Position numbers and translations under genes: made by a program. The notes beneath the pieces were generated by a model that made no database searches, was not told the origin of the DNA, and saw only the letters and a list, made by a program, of their open reading frames with translations. Shown piece after piece: positions 14,903 to 22,411 of a DNA stretch of 34,146 nucleotides. Every line of letters begins with the position of its first letter. The stretch's first letter is position 1. Source of the stretch: Spirochaetae bacterium HGW-Spirochaetae-3 (GTDB taxonomy: Bacteria; Spirochaetota; Spirochaetia; Treponematales; UBA12059); assembly GCA_002839315.1 (NCBI GenBank), contig PGXV01000015.1:1-34146 (forward strand), given 5' to 3'.

Positions 14903-16603
14903 ATGGATCGGATCGTGATCGGCCGGATAACCTACAACTTCTCCGTCGTCATAATCGCCGTCTTCCTCCATTACTCGGTGCGCGGGCATCTAGGCGCGAG
15001 GAGCGCGACGGCGAAGAGCATCGTGCTAGGCGTCGGGCTCGGTTTCGCGACGTCGCTATCCATATTCCTTTCAGTGCCGGTATGGTCGGGGGTCATCCTC
15101 GATTCCAAGATGATACTGGGCGTGCTGGCCGGGTTCTACGGCGGCTGGGTCGCGGGCATGGTGACCGCGGCCATCGCGGCGGCGACGCGCTTCCTCGTCG
15201 GCGGAATAGGCGCCCTCGGCGGCTCGCTCGGCGTAGCGCTATGCGTCGTCGTCGGGGTCGCTTTCAGGCGCCGGTATTTCGACGCGTCGGGCGGGACGCG
15301 CGTCTGGGTGCTGCTGGCGATGGGCGCGTGCTCGTCGGTCATCCAGGTGGTCGTCGCGTTCACGCTGCTCCTCTTTATCGGGTTCCAGGAGACTATCGAG
15401 GTTATTTCCACCTTGATACTACCGACCGCGATCGTCTACGCGCCGGCGACGCTCCTAATCGGCCTGATGTTCGGCTTCGTCGACGACCGGGCGGCGGCTA
15501 ACGCCAAGCTCGCCGAGGCCAGGGCTCGGCTCCAGGAGGCCAACGCGACGCTCGAGGAACGCATACTAGGCAGGACGTCGGAGCTCGTCGCGGCTAACGG
15601 CAGGCTGAAGTCCGCCCTCTCGGAGCTGTCGGAGGCTCAGGATCGCCTGGTCCTGTCGGAGAAGCTGGCGTCGCTCGGGCAGCTGGTCGCCGGGATAGCG
15701 CACGAGCTCAATACGCCTCTGGGAGCGATAGCGAGCGCGTCCAGGAGCCAGGTCGCTCTATTGCGAGGACGGCTCTTCGGCGCCATGCGCCTGTACGGAG
15801 CGCTCGACGAACGGGCGTCCGCCGCCTTCGACGAGCTGACCCTTTTTGCGCTATCGGGGGAGGCGGAGTTGTCTCCGTCCAGCAGGGCGGAACGGAAAGC
15901 CGCCGCGGAAGCCCTTCGCGGCACGGCCCTGGAGGCGGCCGACGACGCGATAGAGATAGTAGGCGACTACGGTCTATACGGCTCTCGCTCGGCGTTGAGG
16001 AGCCTTGCCCGGTCTACGAACGGAGCGGAGGCCCTGAAGGCGGTCGGCGTCGTCGCCGGGATCAAGCGGTCTTCGGACATCGTCGCCCAGGCGGCGGAGA
16101 AGGCCGCGATGACGGTACGGGCCTTGGGTTCCTATTCCAGTAGCCGATCGTCGGAACCGGCGCGGATCGTCGACCCCGTCGAGGGGGTCGAGGCCGCGCT
16201 CGCGTTTCTCAGGGACTCGCTACGGCTCGGCGTGACGATAACGCGGGACTACGATCCAGGCGTCAGCGTGAGGATCGACGGCGACCGTTTCGTGCAGGTC
16301 TGGATAAACCTGATCCGTAACGCGCTCCAGGCCATGTCGTACGCGGGTACGCTCGGGCTATCGGTAAAGCGCGACGGAGGCAGGGTTCTGATCGGCGTCT
16401 CCGACGACGGGCCCGGCATCCCCGAAGGGATCCGGGCCAGGGTCTTCGAACCGTTCTTCACGACCAAGATGCCGGGCGAAGGCGTCGGCCTCGGCCTGGA
16501 CATCTGCAGGATGATCGTCGAAAGGAGCGGCGGCGAAATACGCTTCGAGACGGGGCCCCGGGGTACCGCCTTCTTCGTATCGTTGCCCGAGGCCGCGTCA
16601 TAG
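14903..16603 (+). CDS. Membrane sensor histidine kinase with LytS-type 5TM input domain
   Basis: A 566-aa sensor. Residues 1-195 hold about five to six hydrophobic segments with GGWVAGMVTAAIAA and GGIGALGGSLG patterns, as in the 5TMR-LYT sensor module. A coiled coil (200-255) leads to the H box LVAGIAHELNTPLGAI with phospho-acceptor His267. The ATPase domain is C-terminal: WINLIRNALQAM (N box), DDGPGIP (G1), GEGVGLGL (G2). Between the H box and the ATPase is an extra region of about 110 residues, rich in Ala, Arg and Ser. No response regulator is adjacent, so it is an orphan. The ligand is unknown. Confidence 0.9.
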   Translation: MDRIVIGRITYNFSVVIIAVFLHYSVRGHLGARSATAKSIVLGVGLGFATSLSIFLSVPVWSGVILDSKMILGVLAGFYGGWVAGMVTAAIAAATRFLVGGIGALGGSLGVALCVVVGVAFRRRYFDASGGTRVWVLLAMGACSSVIQVVVAFTLLLFIGFQETIEVISTLILPTAIVYAPATLLIGLMFGFVDDRAAANAKLAEARARLQEANATLEERILGRTSELVAANGRLKSALSELSEAQDRLVLSEKLASLGQLVAGIAHELNTPLGAIASASRSQVALLRGRLFGAMRLYGALDERASAAFDELTLFALSGEAELSPSSRAERKAAAEALRGTALEAADDAIEIVGDYGLYGSRSALRSLARSTNGAEALKAVGVVAGIKRSSDIVAQAAEKAAMTVRALGSYSSSRSSEPARIVDPVEGVEAALAFLRDSLRLGVTITRDYDPGVSVRIDGDRFVQVWINLIRNALQAMSYAGTLGLSVKRDGGRVLIGVSDDGPGIPEGIRARVFEPFFTTKMPGEGVGLGLDICRMIVERSGGEIRFETGPRGTAFFVSLPEAAS

Positions 16604-16758
16604 CATCCTGGACCCCGTTTTGTTACGTTTGATCGTAGGCGCAGAGACGCGAGATCCGGCGTACGCGCCGTCGCTGGAACTGGAGCGGGAGGGGGCGCGT
16701 AATGCTGACGAATGATAGTCCGGGCGCGCGGTCGGCCCTTCCCGCTATCGCGGCGGGC

Positions 16759-16796
16759 TTGCATAATAACAATAAAGAATGTATGTTCTCTATATG
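16759..16796 (+). promoter_or_regulatory. tetR promoter with operator O1
   Basis: TTGCAT (16759-16764), 17 nt, TATGTT (16782-16787), then 6 nt to the ATG at 16794. The stretch 16770-16796 matches 17382-17408 upstream of the next gene at 21 of 27 positions. Its imperfect palindrome AGAATG-TA-TGTTCT (16776-16789) covers the -10 box, which fits autorepression by TetR. Confidence 0.65.
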
Positions 16797-17363
16797 CAAA
16801 CCTTGAAGCCCGAGCTAAAGCAAGAAATCCTTCGTACCGCGAAAGAGCTCTTCTTCCTGCGCGGGTTCTCCGGGACTACGATGCGCCTGGTCGCGGACGG
16901 GGTCCAGGTCAGCGTCAGTAACCTATACAAGTATTTTAACGACAAGGACGACTTGCTCGAAGCCGTGGTCGGAGAGTATGCGCGGCGATTCAAGGGTAGC
17001 ATGCTCATGGAGCTCGACCATGACGACGCGGAGGAATTCAGGCAGGAACGATGGGAGAACATGGCTCGCGGCTTGGCGAAGGCGATCAACGCGGATCACA
17101 AGAGCTTCTTCATCCTGATGAACCAGGCTCGGGGATGCGCCTATGAAGGCTATAAGCAGGAGGTCTCGGACATGGTGCGGGCTCGTATCATCGCTTCCGC
17201 GCGCGGTATCGACGGCTACGGCTTCTTGGCGGAGGTGCTCGCGCTCAACCTGATCGACGCTATCGCCTCTATCGCCCGCCGCTACGGCGGGACGGACGAG
17301 GTATCGGTCGTCCTGCTGGAACTTTTCAGGTATCACATGGCAGGGCTCGGCGCCCTTGATTGA
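16794..17363 (+). CDS. TetR/AcrR family transcriptional regulator
   Basis: A 189-aa repressor-type protein. The N-terminal helix-turn-helix domain reads ILRTAKELFFLRGFSGTTMRLVADGVQVSVSNLYKYFNDKDDLLEAV (about 12-59 overall), matching the TetR pattern. The ligand domain is Met/Arg-rich and has two Cys or fewer, giving no clear ligand hint. I chose the ATG at 16794 since an earlier in-frame ATG at 16779 lies inside the -10 box and operator. Near-identical operators before tetR and before the adjacent flavodoxin/ferredoxin gene make that gene its likely target. Confidence 0.9.
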   Translation: MQTLKPELKQEILRTAKELFFLRGFSGTTMRLVADGVQVSVSNLYKYFNDKDDLLEAVVGEYARRFKGSMLMELDHDDAEEFRQERWENMARGLAKAINADHKSFFILMNQARGCAYEGYKQEVSDMVRARIIASARGIDGYGFLAEVLALNLIDAIASIARRYGGTDEVSVVLLELFRYHMAGLGALD

Positions 17364-17383
17364 GGATGTATTTTTTTTACACA

Positions 17384-17405
17384 ATAGAGAACAGATGTTC
17401 TTTAT
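17384..17405 (+). promoter_or_regulatory. Operator O2 in the promoter of the EFR1-type gene
   Basis: ATA-G-AGAACA-GA-TGTTCT-T-TAT is a palindrome with one mismatched pair. It lies over the likely start region: TTGATT (17356-17361) with CACAAT (17380-17385, spacer 18) is a plausible promoter. AGGAGG follows at 17408-17413, so this transcript, unlike tetR, has a leader. Confidence 0.75.
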
Positions 17406-17417
17406 ATAGGAGGAACC

Positions 17418-18305
17418 ATGAACGTATCCATCGTTAACTTCAGTCCCTCGGGAAACACGATGAGCGTGTCCCGCAGGATTCGCGACGCGCTGCTCGATAG
17501 GGACTGCTCGTGCCAGCTCGTCGACCTCACTGGCGACGCCCGATGCTTCATAGACGGAGCCTGGCGGCGAGCCCTGGAGAATACGGTCCGGGAGCACGAC
17601 GTGCTGCTCGTCGGCGGGCCGGTCTACGCGCATCACCTCCATTACAACGTCAAGCGTATGATCGAGGCGCTTCCGCCGCCCGGCGAAGGCTGGGGCAAGA
17701 TCGCCATTCCCTTCGTGACCTATGGCGGCGTATCCTCCGGGATAGCGCTGAAAGAGGCCGGCGCGTCGTTACGGAGATCGGGTAGGACGGTCGTCGCCGG
17801 CATGAAGGTAGCGGCGTCCCACAAGATGACGAGGGCTTTCCTGGAAAGAGAATTCAACGCCGATATACCCGAGCGTCCGATGCTCGACGCCGTTAACGAG
17901 CTCGCGGCCAGGGTCGTCGGACTGAATCTGGCGAAGAGGCCGCGCGACGCGCGCGCATCGCTGGCGTACAACGGCCTCGAGTCATGGATAAAGGCGACCT
18001 TCGTCTTCGACGAGCAGACGTGGCATAGGGAGCGATATCCTAACGTTTCGGTCGATGCGCTCGCGTGCACGGGATGCGGAGCGTGCGCCAGGAGCTGTCC
18101 CGTCCTCCACCTGCGGAAGAACGCCGACGGCGCGATGGAGGCGACGCAAGGCGATTGCATCCATTGCCTGAACTGCGTCGTCTCCTGTCCGACGGGGGCT
18201 ATCCGCCTGATAGGCGACCTGGACAAGGGCCGCGAATTCATGGCCCATATGATAGAGCACCACGCTAACAAGGAGAAGCCCGCGACGGCGGTCTATCCTC
18301 GATAG
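17418..18305 (+). CDS. EFR1-type flavodoxin/ferredoxin fusion protein
   Basis: A 295-aa electron-transfer protein. The N-terminal flavodoxin-like domain (1-150) begins VSIVNFSPSGNTMSVSRRI, a phosphate-loop pattern, and has GGPVYAHHLHYNVKRMIEALPP. The C-terminus holds two [4Fe-4S] motifs: CTGCGACARSCP near 217-228 and CIHCLNCVVSCP near 252-263. Such proteins are called EFR1 family ferredoxins; partners are not well known. A strong ribosome binding site AGGAGG lies 4-5 nt before the ATG. It is expected to be repressed by the upstream TetR protein and to carry out a low-potential flavin or iron-sulfur redox step in the cytoplasm. Confidence 0.88.
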   Translation: MNVSIVNFSPSGNTMSVSRRIRDALLDRDCSCQLVDLTGDARCFIDGAWRRALENTVREHDVLLVGGPVYAHHLHYNVKRMIEALPPPGEGWGKIAIPFVTYGGVSSGIALKEAGASLRRSGRTVVAGMKVAASHKMTRAFLEREFNADIPERPMLDAVNELAARVVGLNLAKRPRDARASLAYNGLESWIKATFVFDEQTWHRERYPNVSVDALACTGCGACARSCPVLHLRKNADGAMEATQGDCIHCLNCVVSCPTGAIRLIGDLDKGREFMAHMIEHHANKEKPATAVYPR

Positions 18306-18330
18306 CGCAGGGCCCGGAGCCCGTTCGCTG

Positions 18331-19605
18331 TCAGCGCCAGACGATCCAGACGAAGATGCTCGCGGCCGCCGTGGTGAGTATCGTGAACGGCCCGGCTACC
18401 TTTACCCAGTCGCTGAACTTCAATATCGTTCCCCGCTTCTTGAGTATGCCGACCGCTACGACGTTCGCCGACGCGCCGAACGGAGTAAGGTTGCCGCCTA
18501 TGCACGAGCCTATCAAGAGGCCGAACATATAGAGCTCGGACCGCAGGCCCATGCCGGAAGCCAGTTCGGCGGCTACGGGCAACATCACGATGATATACGG
18601 TACGTTGTCTATGAACCCCGACAGCAGGACGGAGACGGCGATGATGACGATGTAACCGGCCGCTACGCTGTCGCCGACCATGGTCGCCAGGTACGCGGAC
18701 AGGTCTTCGAGGAGGCCCGTCTCTGCGATGGCGCCGACGACGACGAAGATGCCTACGAGGAAGAGGATAGTCTCCCAGTCGAGGCCCTTGACGAGGCGCC
18801 ATACCTCCGAGCGAGGCTCCTTCCTGACGAAGCCGTACCACGCGAGGCCGACGAGGCCGAGCGCGAATACGTAGCCGCCGGACAGTATCGAGAAGCCCTC
18901 GAAGAGGAACGATATGACGGCGAGCCCGCCTATCAGCGCCAGGAGGAGCGCGGTCGGGAACCAGGTCGTTACCGGCTCGGCCGGCAGGTCGAGCCTTTCG
19001 TTCTTCATGCCGCGATAGAAGAAGTAGAAGAAGACGGCGCCGACCAGCATGCCTATCTGTACGGCGAAGAATACCGATAGCTTCCCGTCCTTGATGAAGA
19101 AGTCGTTGAACGAATAGCCGGCGAAGCCGGCGAATATCATGGAGGGCGGATCGCCGACGAGGGTCGCCGTGCCCTGCAGGTTGGACATGACCGCTATGCC
19201 CATGAGGAAGTACCTGACGTCGACCTTCATCTTGTCGCTCAGGGCAAGCGCGATGGGCGCCATGACGAGCAGCGTGGCGACGTTCTCTACGAACGCGGAC
19301 AGGAGCCCCGTCATGATGAGGATGAATACGACGGCCCATCCGAGGTTGGGGGCCCTGACGACGATCTTGTCGGCGAGGTGGGACGGGGCCCTCGAGTAGA
19401 TGAATAGATCCGCGATCACGAGGCTCCCGACGTATATCAGGATCACGTTCCAATTGATCAGCCGGCCGAAGACGACGGCGGGGGTCACGATACCCATGAC
19501 GCCTATGATCAGCGCGGCGCCGAGCGTGAACCACGCTTTCTTGTGCGGGAACGCTATGACGAGACCGTACATGGCGATAGCCAGACTCAGTACAACCCAT
19601 TTCAT
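18331..19605 (-). CDS. ArsB/NhaD/SLC13-family ion transporter under Mn2+ riboswitch control
   Basis: A 424-aa inner-membrane protein with about 11-12 hydrophobic helices and the two-repeat design of the Ion Transporter superfamily. Repeat motifs are VENVATLLVMAP and GTATLVGDPPSMI (about 106-117 and 145-157), and IDNVPYIIVMLP with GGNLTPFGASANVV in the second half. By sequence type it could be an Na+/H+ antiporter, arsenite or anion permease. Its leader contains a yybP-ykoY Mn2+ riboswitch, so I infer Mn2+ export. The start at 19605 has GGAGGAG upstream; an in-frame ATG at 19680 lies inside the terminator hairpin. It is convergent with the EFR1-type gene. Confidence 0.88.
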   Translation of the reverse strand: MKWVVLSLAIAMYGLVIAFPHKKAWFTLGAALIIGVMGIVTPAVVFGRLINWNVILIYVGSLVIADLFIYSRAPSHLADKIVVRAPNLGWAVVFILIMTGLLSAFVENVATLLVMAPIALALSDKMKVDVRYFLMGIAVMSNLQGTATLVGDPPSMIFAGFAGYSFNDFFIKDGKLSVFFAVQIGMLVGAVFFYFFYRGMKNERLDLPAEPVTTWFPTALLLALIGGLAVISFLFEGFSILSGGYVFALGLVGLAWYGFVRKEPRSEVWRLVKGLDWETILFLVGIFVVVGAIAETGLLEDLSAYLATMVGDSVAAGYIVIIAVSVLLSGFIDNVPYIIVMLPVAAELASGMGLRSELYMFGLLIGSCIGGNLTPFGASANVVAVGILKKRGTILKFSDWVKVAGPFTILTTAAASIFVWIVWR

Positions 19606-19639
19606 TACCAGTACTCCTCCGCGGCCGAAAGCCGCATAA

Positions 19640-19692
19640 ACGAAAAAGACCTTTCGCATGGGTCCGTTTATCGGGCGCATGCGAAAGGTCTT
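19640..19692 (-). terminator. Riboswitch expression platform: terminator hairpin
   Basis: On the minus strand AAGACCTTTCGCATG (19692-19678) pairs perfectly over 15 bp with CATGCGAAAGGTCTT (19660-19646), followed by TTTCGTTT. The 5' arm contains the 3' strand of the aptamer P1 helix, so closing P1 would prevent the terminator. A second small hairpin GCGGC/GCCGC lies at 19621-19635, next to the ribosome binding site. Confidence 0.9.
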
Positions 19693-19796
19693 GTTTCCAT
19701 CGGCGCCGATTCCCCGGCTTCGACGGCCGTCCGACCAGGCTAACCCGTTTTAGGGCGCCGGTTGTTGATCCGGACGATGCAACTACTCCCCTCTCG
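19682..19796 (-). ncRNA. yybP-ykoY (Mn2+-sensing) riboswitch aptamer
   Basis: The minus-strand RNA has the hallmark segments in order: GGGGAGUAG (19791-19783), AUCAACAACCGGC, GGUUAGCCUGG and ACAAGACCUUU just before the platform. P1 is CGAGAGG (19796-19790) with CCUUUCG (19688-19682). A CGUCCG/CGGACG stem capped by CCC-UAAAA-GGG carries the conserved internal loop. In the family Mn2+ docks two helices and stabilises P1. Here that would free the transcript from the terminator, so Mn2+ should switch the transporter on. Assignment is by motif, not by covariance search. Confidence 0.9.
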
Positions 19797-19807
19797 ATCC
19801 GATTGGA

Positions 19808-19836
19808 ACTATACGCGGCCGCTACGGCGTGGTCAA
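19808..19836 (-). promoter_or_regulatory. Sigma-70 promoter of the riboswitch-transporter transcript
   Basis: On the minus strand TTGACC (19836-19831), 17 nt, TATAGT (19813-19808). The start should be near 19801, just upstream of the aptamer. The -35 box lies in the last codons of the methyltransferase gene. Confidence 0.8.
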
Positions 19837-20808
19837 GCCTTCGGGCTTGTCCGAGGGCGCGTCTCCGTCGAGTCCCTGGATACGCGAACCCGGTTCCGCC
19901 GTCTCGAGCCGCCTGAGCGCGAGCGCGCAGTAGGCTGGAGAGCGCTCGATGCCGACGAAGCGGCGGCCTAGCTTCTTGGCGGCGACCGCCGTCGTCCCCG
20001 AGCCTAGGAATGGGTCAAGCACGAGGTCTCCGGGCGCAGAGCTCGCGAGCAGTACGCGCGCGACGAGCTTCTCGGGCTTCTGGGTGGGATGGTCGGTGTT
20101 CTCCGGCATGGACCAGAACGGTACCGTCAGGTCCTCCCACAGGTTGGAGGCGCCGGTCATGCGCCACCGTCCCGACTCGTCCTCGAACCAGTCCTTGGGC
20201 ACGCCGCGCTCTCGGTATGGCGCTACGACGCGTTTGCGGACGCGTACCGCCCCCGCGTCGAAGCGGTACTCGTCGCTGACGGTGGCGAACCACAGGTCCT
20301 CCGAGGCGTTCTTCCAGTTTGACGCGGAAGAACGTCCCTTGTCGCGTTTCCAGGTAACGCGGTTGCGAACGGTAAACCGCTCGGCGAGCGCCAGGTAGAC
20401 GGCCGACGACGATCTCCAATCGGAACAGACGTATATGGACGCGGTCGGCTTGAGCGAGCCCGCTACGGCGCCCAGCCAGGCCCTGGTGTACTCGAGGTAG
20501 GCCTCGTGTCCCATCGGGGCGAAGCGATCGCCGTCGAAGACCTTGGGTAGATCGTAGGGCGGGTCGGCGAACAGGACGTCGACGCTGACCCGAGGTAGCA
20601 AGGGCCCTAGTTCCGACGAGTCGCCGAGGAATACGGCGTTCGAGACGTCCTCGAGCCGCAATCGCCCGTCCGGCGCGGGCGTCATCGTGGACGTATCGAG
20701 CGCCTTGGCGGCGTAGCGGTCCTCCTCGTCGGGCGAGAGTCGGAGCGTCCTGTTCCGCGGCGCCCTGGGCCTGGCGGAGCGCCCGCCTGATTCGATGCCT
20801 TGTTCCAT
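19822..20808 (-). CDS. Solitary site-specific DNA methyltransferase (N6-adenine or N4-cytosine)
   Basis: A 328-aa beta-type amino-methyltransferase. Motif IV FADPPY is at 80-85 and motif I DPFLGSGTTAVAAKKLGRRFVGIE at about 265-288, i.e. catalytic motif first. HPTQKPEKLVARVL near 240-253 is the typical motif X region. A target-recognition segment lies between (about 150-235). The N-terminal 60 residues are basic and low in complexity. No restriction enzyme or specificity gene is adjacent, so it may be epigenetic rather than defensive. The start at 20808 is favoured by a promoter whose -10 box ends 7 nt upstream; ATG at 20820 is possible. Target sequence unknown. Confidence 0.9.
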   Translation of the reverse strand: MEQGIESGGRSARPRAPRNRTLRLSPDEEDRYAAKALDTSTMTPAPDGRLRLEDVSNAVFLGDSSELGPLLPRVSVDVLFADPPYDLPKVFDGDRFAPMGHEAYLEYTRAWLGAVAGSLKPTASIYVCSDWRSSSAVYLALAERFTVRNRVTWKRDKGRSSASNWKNASEDLWFATVSDEYRFDAGAVRVRKRVVAPYRERGVPKDWFEDESGRWRMTGASNLWEDLTVPFWSMPENTDHPTQKPEKLVARVLLASSAPGDLVLDPFLGSGTTAVAAKKLGRRFVGIERSPAYCALALRRLETAEPGSRIQGLDGDAPSDKPEGLTTP

Positions 20809-20815
20809 CGGCGGT

Positions 20816-20845
20816 ATCATGCGCGGCCCGGACCCGAGGCGTCAA
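20816..20845 (-). promoter_or_regulatory. Possible methyltransferase promoter, leaderless arrangement
   Basis: On the minus strand TTGACG (20845-20840), 18 nt, CATGAT (20821-20816), then 7 nt to the ATG at 20808. The -10 box is weak. It is back to back with the nitroreductase promoter. Confidence 0.4.
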
Positions 20846-20858
20846 GGCCGAACTTCGC

Positions 20859-20888
20859 TTGCCCGAACGGCTCCGCCGTTCGTACACT
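20859..20888 (+). promoter_or_regulatory. Nitroreductase promoter with palindrome in the spacer
   Basis: TTGCCC (20859-20864), 18 nt, TACACT (20883-20888), then 6 nt to the ATG at 20895. The spacer is almost filled by a perfect inverted repeat CGAACGGC-TCC-GCCGTTCG (20864-20882), a good operator candidate. No Shine-Dalgarno precedes the ATG. Confidence 0.6.
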
Positions 20889-20894
20889 ATAGCC

Positions 20895-21752
20895 ATGAAC
20901 ATCACCCTGGAGACAATAGACGCGAGGACCTCGGTACGGTCCTATTCGGGAAGCGCCTTGCGCTCCGACGATCGCAGGCGCATCGAATCGGCTATCGCGG
21001 CGTCGGGCCCCTGCCCGTTCGGCGGTAGGCCGAGGTTTTCGCTCGTCGAGCCCGGCGTCTCCGACGACGTCGCGTCGGGACGCGTCGGAACCTACGGCGT
21101 CATCAAGAACGCGCCCGCCTTCGTCGTGGGCGCGATACGGACGGCTCCGTACGCGTTCGCCGATTTCGGCTACGCCCTCGAGGGCGTCGTGCTGGCCGCG
21201 GCCGCCGAAGGGCTCGGCACCTGCTGGCTAGCCGGCACCTTCGATAGATCGGGGGTTACCGGCAAGCTCAGGCTGAACGATGGCGAGCTCGTGCCGGCGG
21301 TCACGCCGATAGGCGAGCCGGCCGAACGGCGTACCCTGGTGGATTCGGCGATGCGCGCCTTGGCGGGAAGCAAGAAGCGCAAGCCCTGGTCGGAGCTGTT
21401 CTTCGATTCAGGCTGGGATCGCCCGCTCACGGAAGGCGGGGCCGGACCGTGGGCTCGCGTTCTCGGAGCTGTGCGCGCCGGCCCCTCGGCGTCGAACAAG
21501 CAGCCGTGGCGCGTCGTCCGTACTGGATCGGAGGCCGAGCCCGGGTTCCATCTCTTTCTCGACGAGGACAAGTCCTACAATAGCGCTATCCGCGGCGTGA
21601 GGGTTCAGGAGATCGATATAGGCATAGCGATGAGGCATTTCGAGGCCGCGGCCCGCGCCCTGGGGCTTCCCGGAGCGTGGACGAGGCTCGACGTCCCGCC
21701 CGTCTCGTACGACGACCCGTTACTATACTATTCGAGCTGGGTAACGAGGTAG
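20895..21752 (+). CDS. Nitroreductase family protein (TM1586-like)
   Basis: A 285-aa FMN-binding-type protein built from two related halves, as in the TM1586-like nitroreductases. The first half starts TLETIDARTSVRSYSG and has YALEGVVLAAAAEGLGTCWLAGTF, the typical central helix; the second has VRAGPSASNKQPWRVVRTG and IDIGIAMRHFEAAARALGLPG. The family reduces nitro compounds or other electrophiles with NAD(P)H, but the true substrate is not known. I chose ATG 20895, which gives a normal N-terminus; an in-frame TTG-type extension to 20859 would start in the promoter. It precedes ferritin. Confidence 0.88.
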   Translation: MNITLETIDARTSVRSYSGSALRSDDRRRIESAIAASGPCPFGGRPRFSLVEPGVSDDVASGRVGTYGVIKNAPAFVVGAIRTAPYAFADFGYALEGVVLAAAAEGLGTCWLAGTFDRSGVTGKLRLNDGELVPAVTPIGEPAERRTLVDSAMRALAGSKKRKPWSELFFDSGWDRPLTEGGAGPWARVLGAVRAGPSASNKQPWRVVRTGSEAEPGFHLFLDEDKSYNSAIRGVRVQEIDIGIAMRHFEAAARALGLPGAWTRLDVPPVSYDDPLLYYSSWVTR

Positions 21753-21770
21753 GGTCCTTCGTCATCGAAT

Positions 21771-21799
21771 TTGCCATTGCGATCCGAAGGAACTATATT
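21771..21799 (+). promoter_or_regulatory. Sigma-70 promoter of ferritin
   Basis: TTGCCA (21771-21776), 17 nt, TATATT (21794-21799). A start near 21806 gives a leader of about 55 nt that contains the hairpin GGTTCC-GAGA-GGAACC (21812-21827), close to the start of the transcript, then GAGGAG before the ATG. Confidence 0.7.
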
Positions 21800-21861
21800 T
21801 TAACGACGGTCGGTTCCGAGAGGAACCCTTCCGCCATCACCGTAATAACGAGGAGCGACGT

Positions 21862-22383
21862 ATGCTTTCCAAGAAGATCGTAGATAGAATCAACCTCCAG
21901 ATCAATCGCGAGATGTATTCCGCGAACCTGTACATGGCCATGTCGGCGAAACTGAACGACGACGGCTACAAGGGAATCTCCACGTGGATGATGACGCAGT
22001 ACCACGAAGAGATGTTCCACGCGATGAAGCTCTACGGATACCTGCAGAGCCAGGGCGCTTCGCCCGCGATAGAGAAGATCGACGCGCCCGCGATCAAGGC
22101 CAAGTCGGTAAAGGAAATTTTCTCGGCCACGCTCGAGCACGAGAAATTCGTCACCGCTTCGATCCGCGAACTCCTCGAGCTGGCTATCTCCGAGAAGGAC
22201 TACGCCACCGAGAACCTCGTTCGCTGGTACGTAGACGAGCAAGTCGAGGAAGAGCAGAACGTGGTAGATATACTCCAGACCATAGAGGTCATCGGCGACG
22301 GCAAGCAGGGCCTGTTCATGCTCAACATCGAGCTCGGCAAGCGTAAGCCTTCTATTCCGTTGGACTTTACCAGCATAGGCTGA
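21862..22383 (+). CDS. ftnA: Ferritin, iron-storage protein
   Basis: A 173-aa bacterial non-haem ferritin, normal length. Ferroxidase ligands fit the pattern: Glu17 in INREMYSANLY, Glu50 and His53 in YHEEMFHAMKLYGY, Glu near 94 and the EEQ motif in DEQVEEEQNVVDIL near 125-138. It oxidises and stores iron in a 24-mer cytoplasmic shell. The N-terminus MLSKKIVDRINLQI matches the family and GAGGAG precedes it. The C69 peptidase gene follows after 28 nt, so the two may be cotranscribed. Confidence 0.96.
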   Translation: MLSKKIVDRINLQINREMYSANLYMAMSAKLNDDGYKGISTWMMTQYHEEMFHAMKLYGYLQSQGASPAIEKIDAPAIKAKSVKEIFSATLEHEKFVTASIRELLELAISEKDYATENLVRWYVDEQVEEEQNVVDILQTIEVIGDGKQGLFMLNIELGKRKPSIPLDFTSIG

Positions 22384-22411
22384 TTCGACCGGTACCGACG
22401 GAGGGGAAGCG

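Noticed and set aside
18293-19600. 435-codon frame on the minus strand over the transporter
   Set aside because: Arg/His-rich shadow of the transporter gene in another frame with no hydrophobic pattern.
19606-19680. Longer transporter start at 19680
   Set aside because: That ATG is inside the terminator hairpin; GGAGGAG precedes ATG 19605.
20015-20905. 296-codon minus frame over the methyltransferase
   Set aside because: Arg-rich shadow frame; the methyltransferase motifs are in the other frame.
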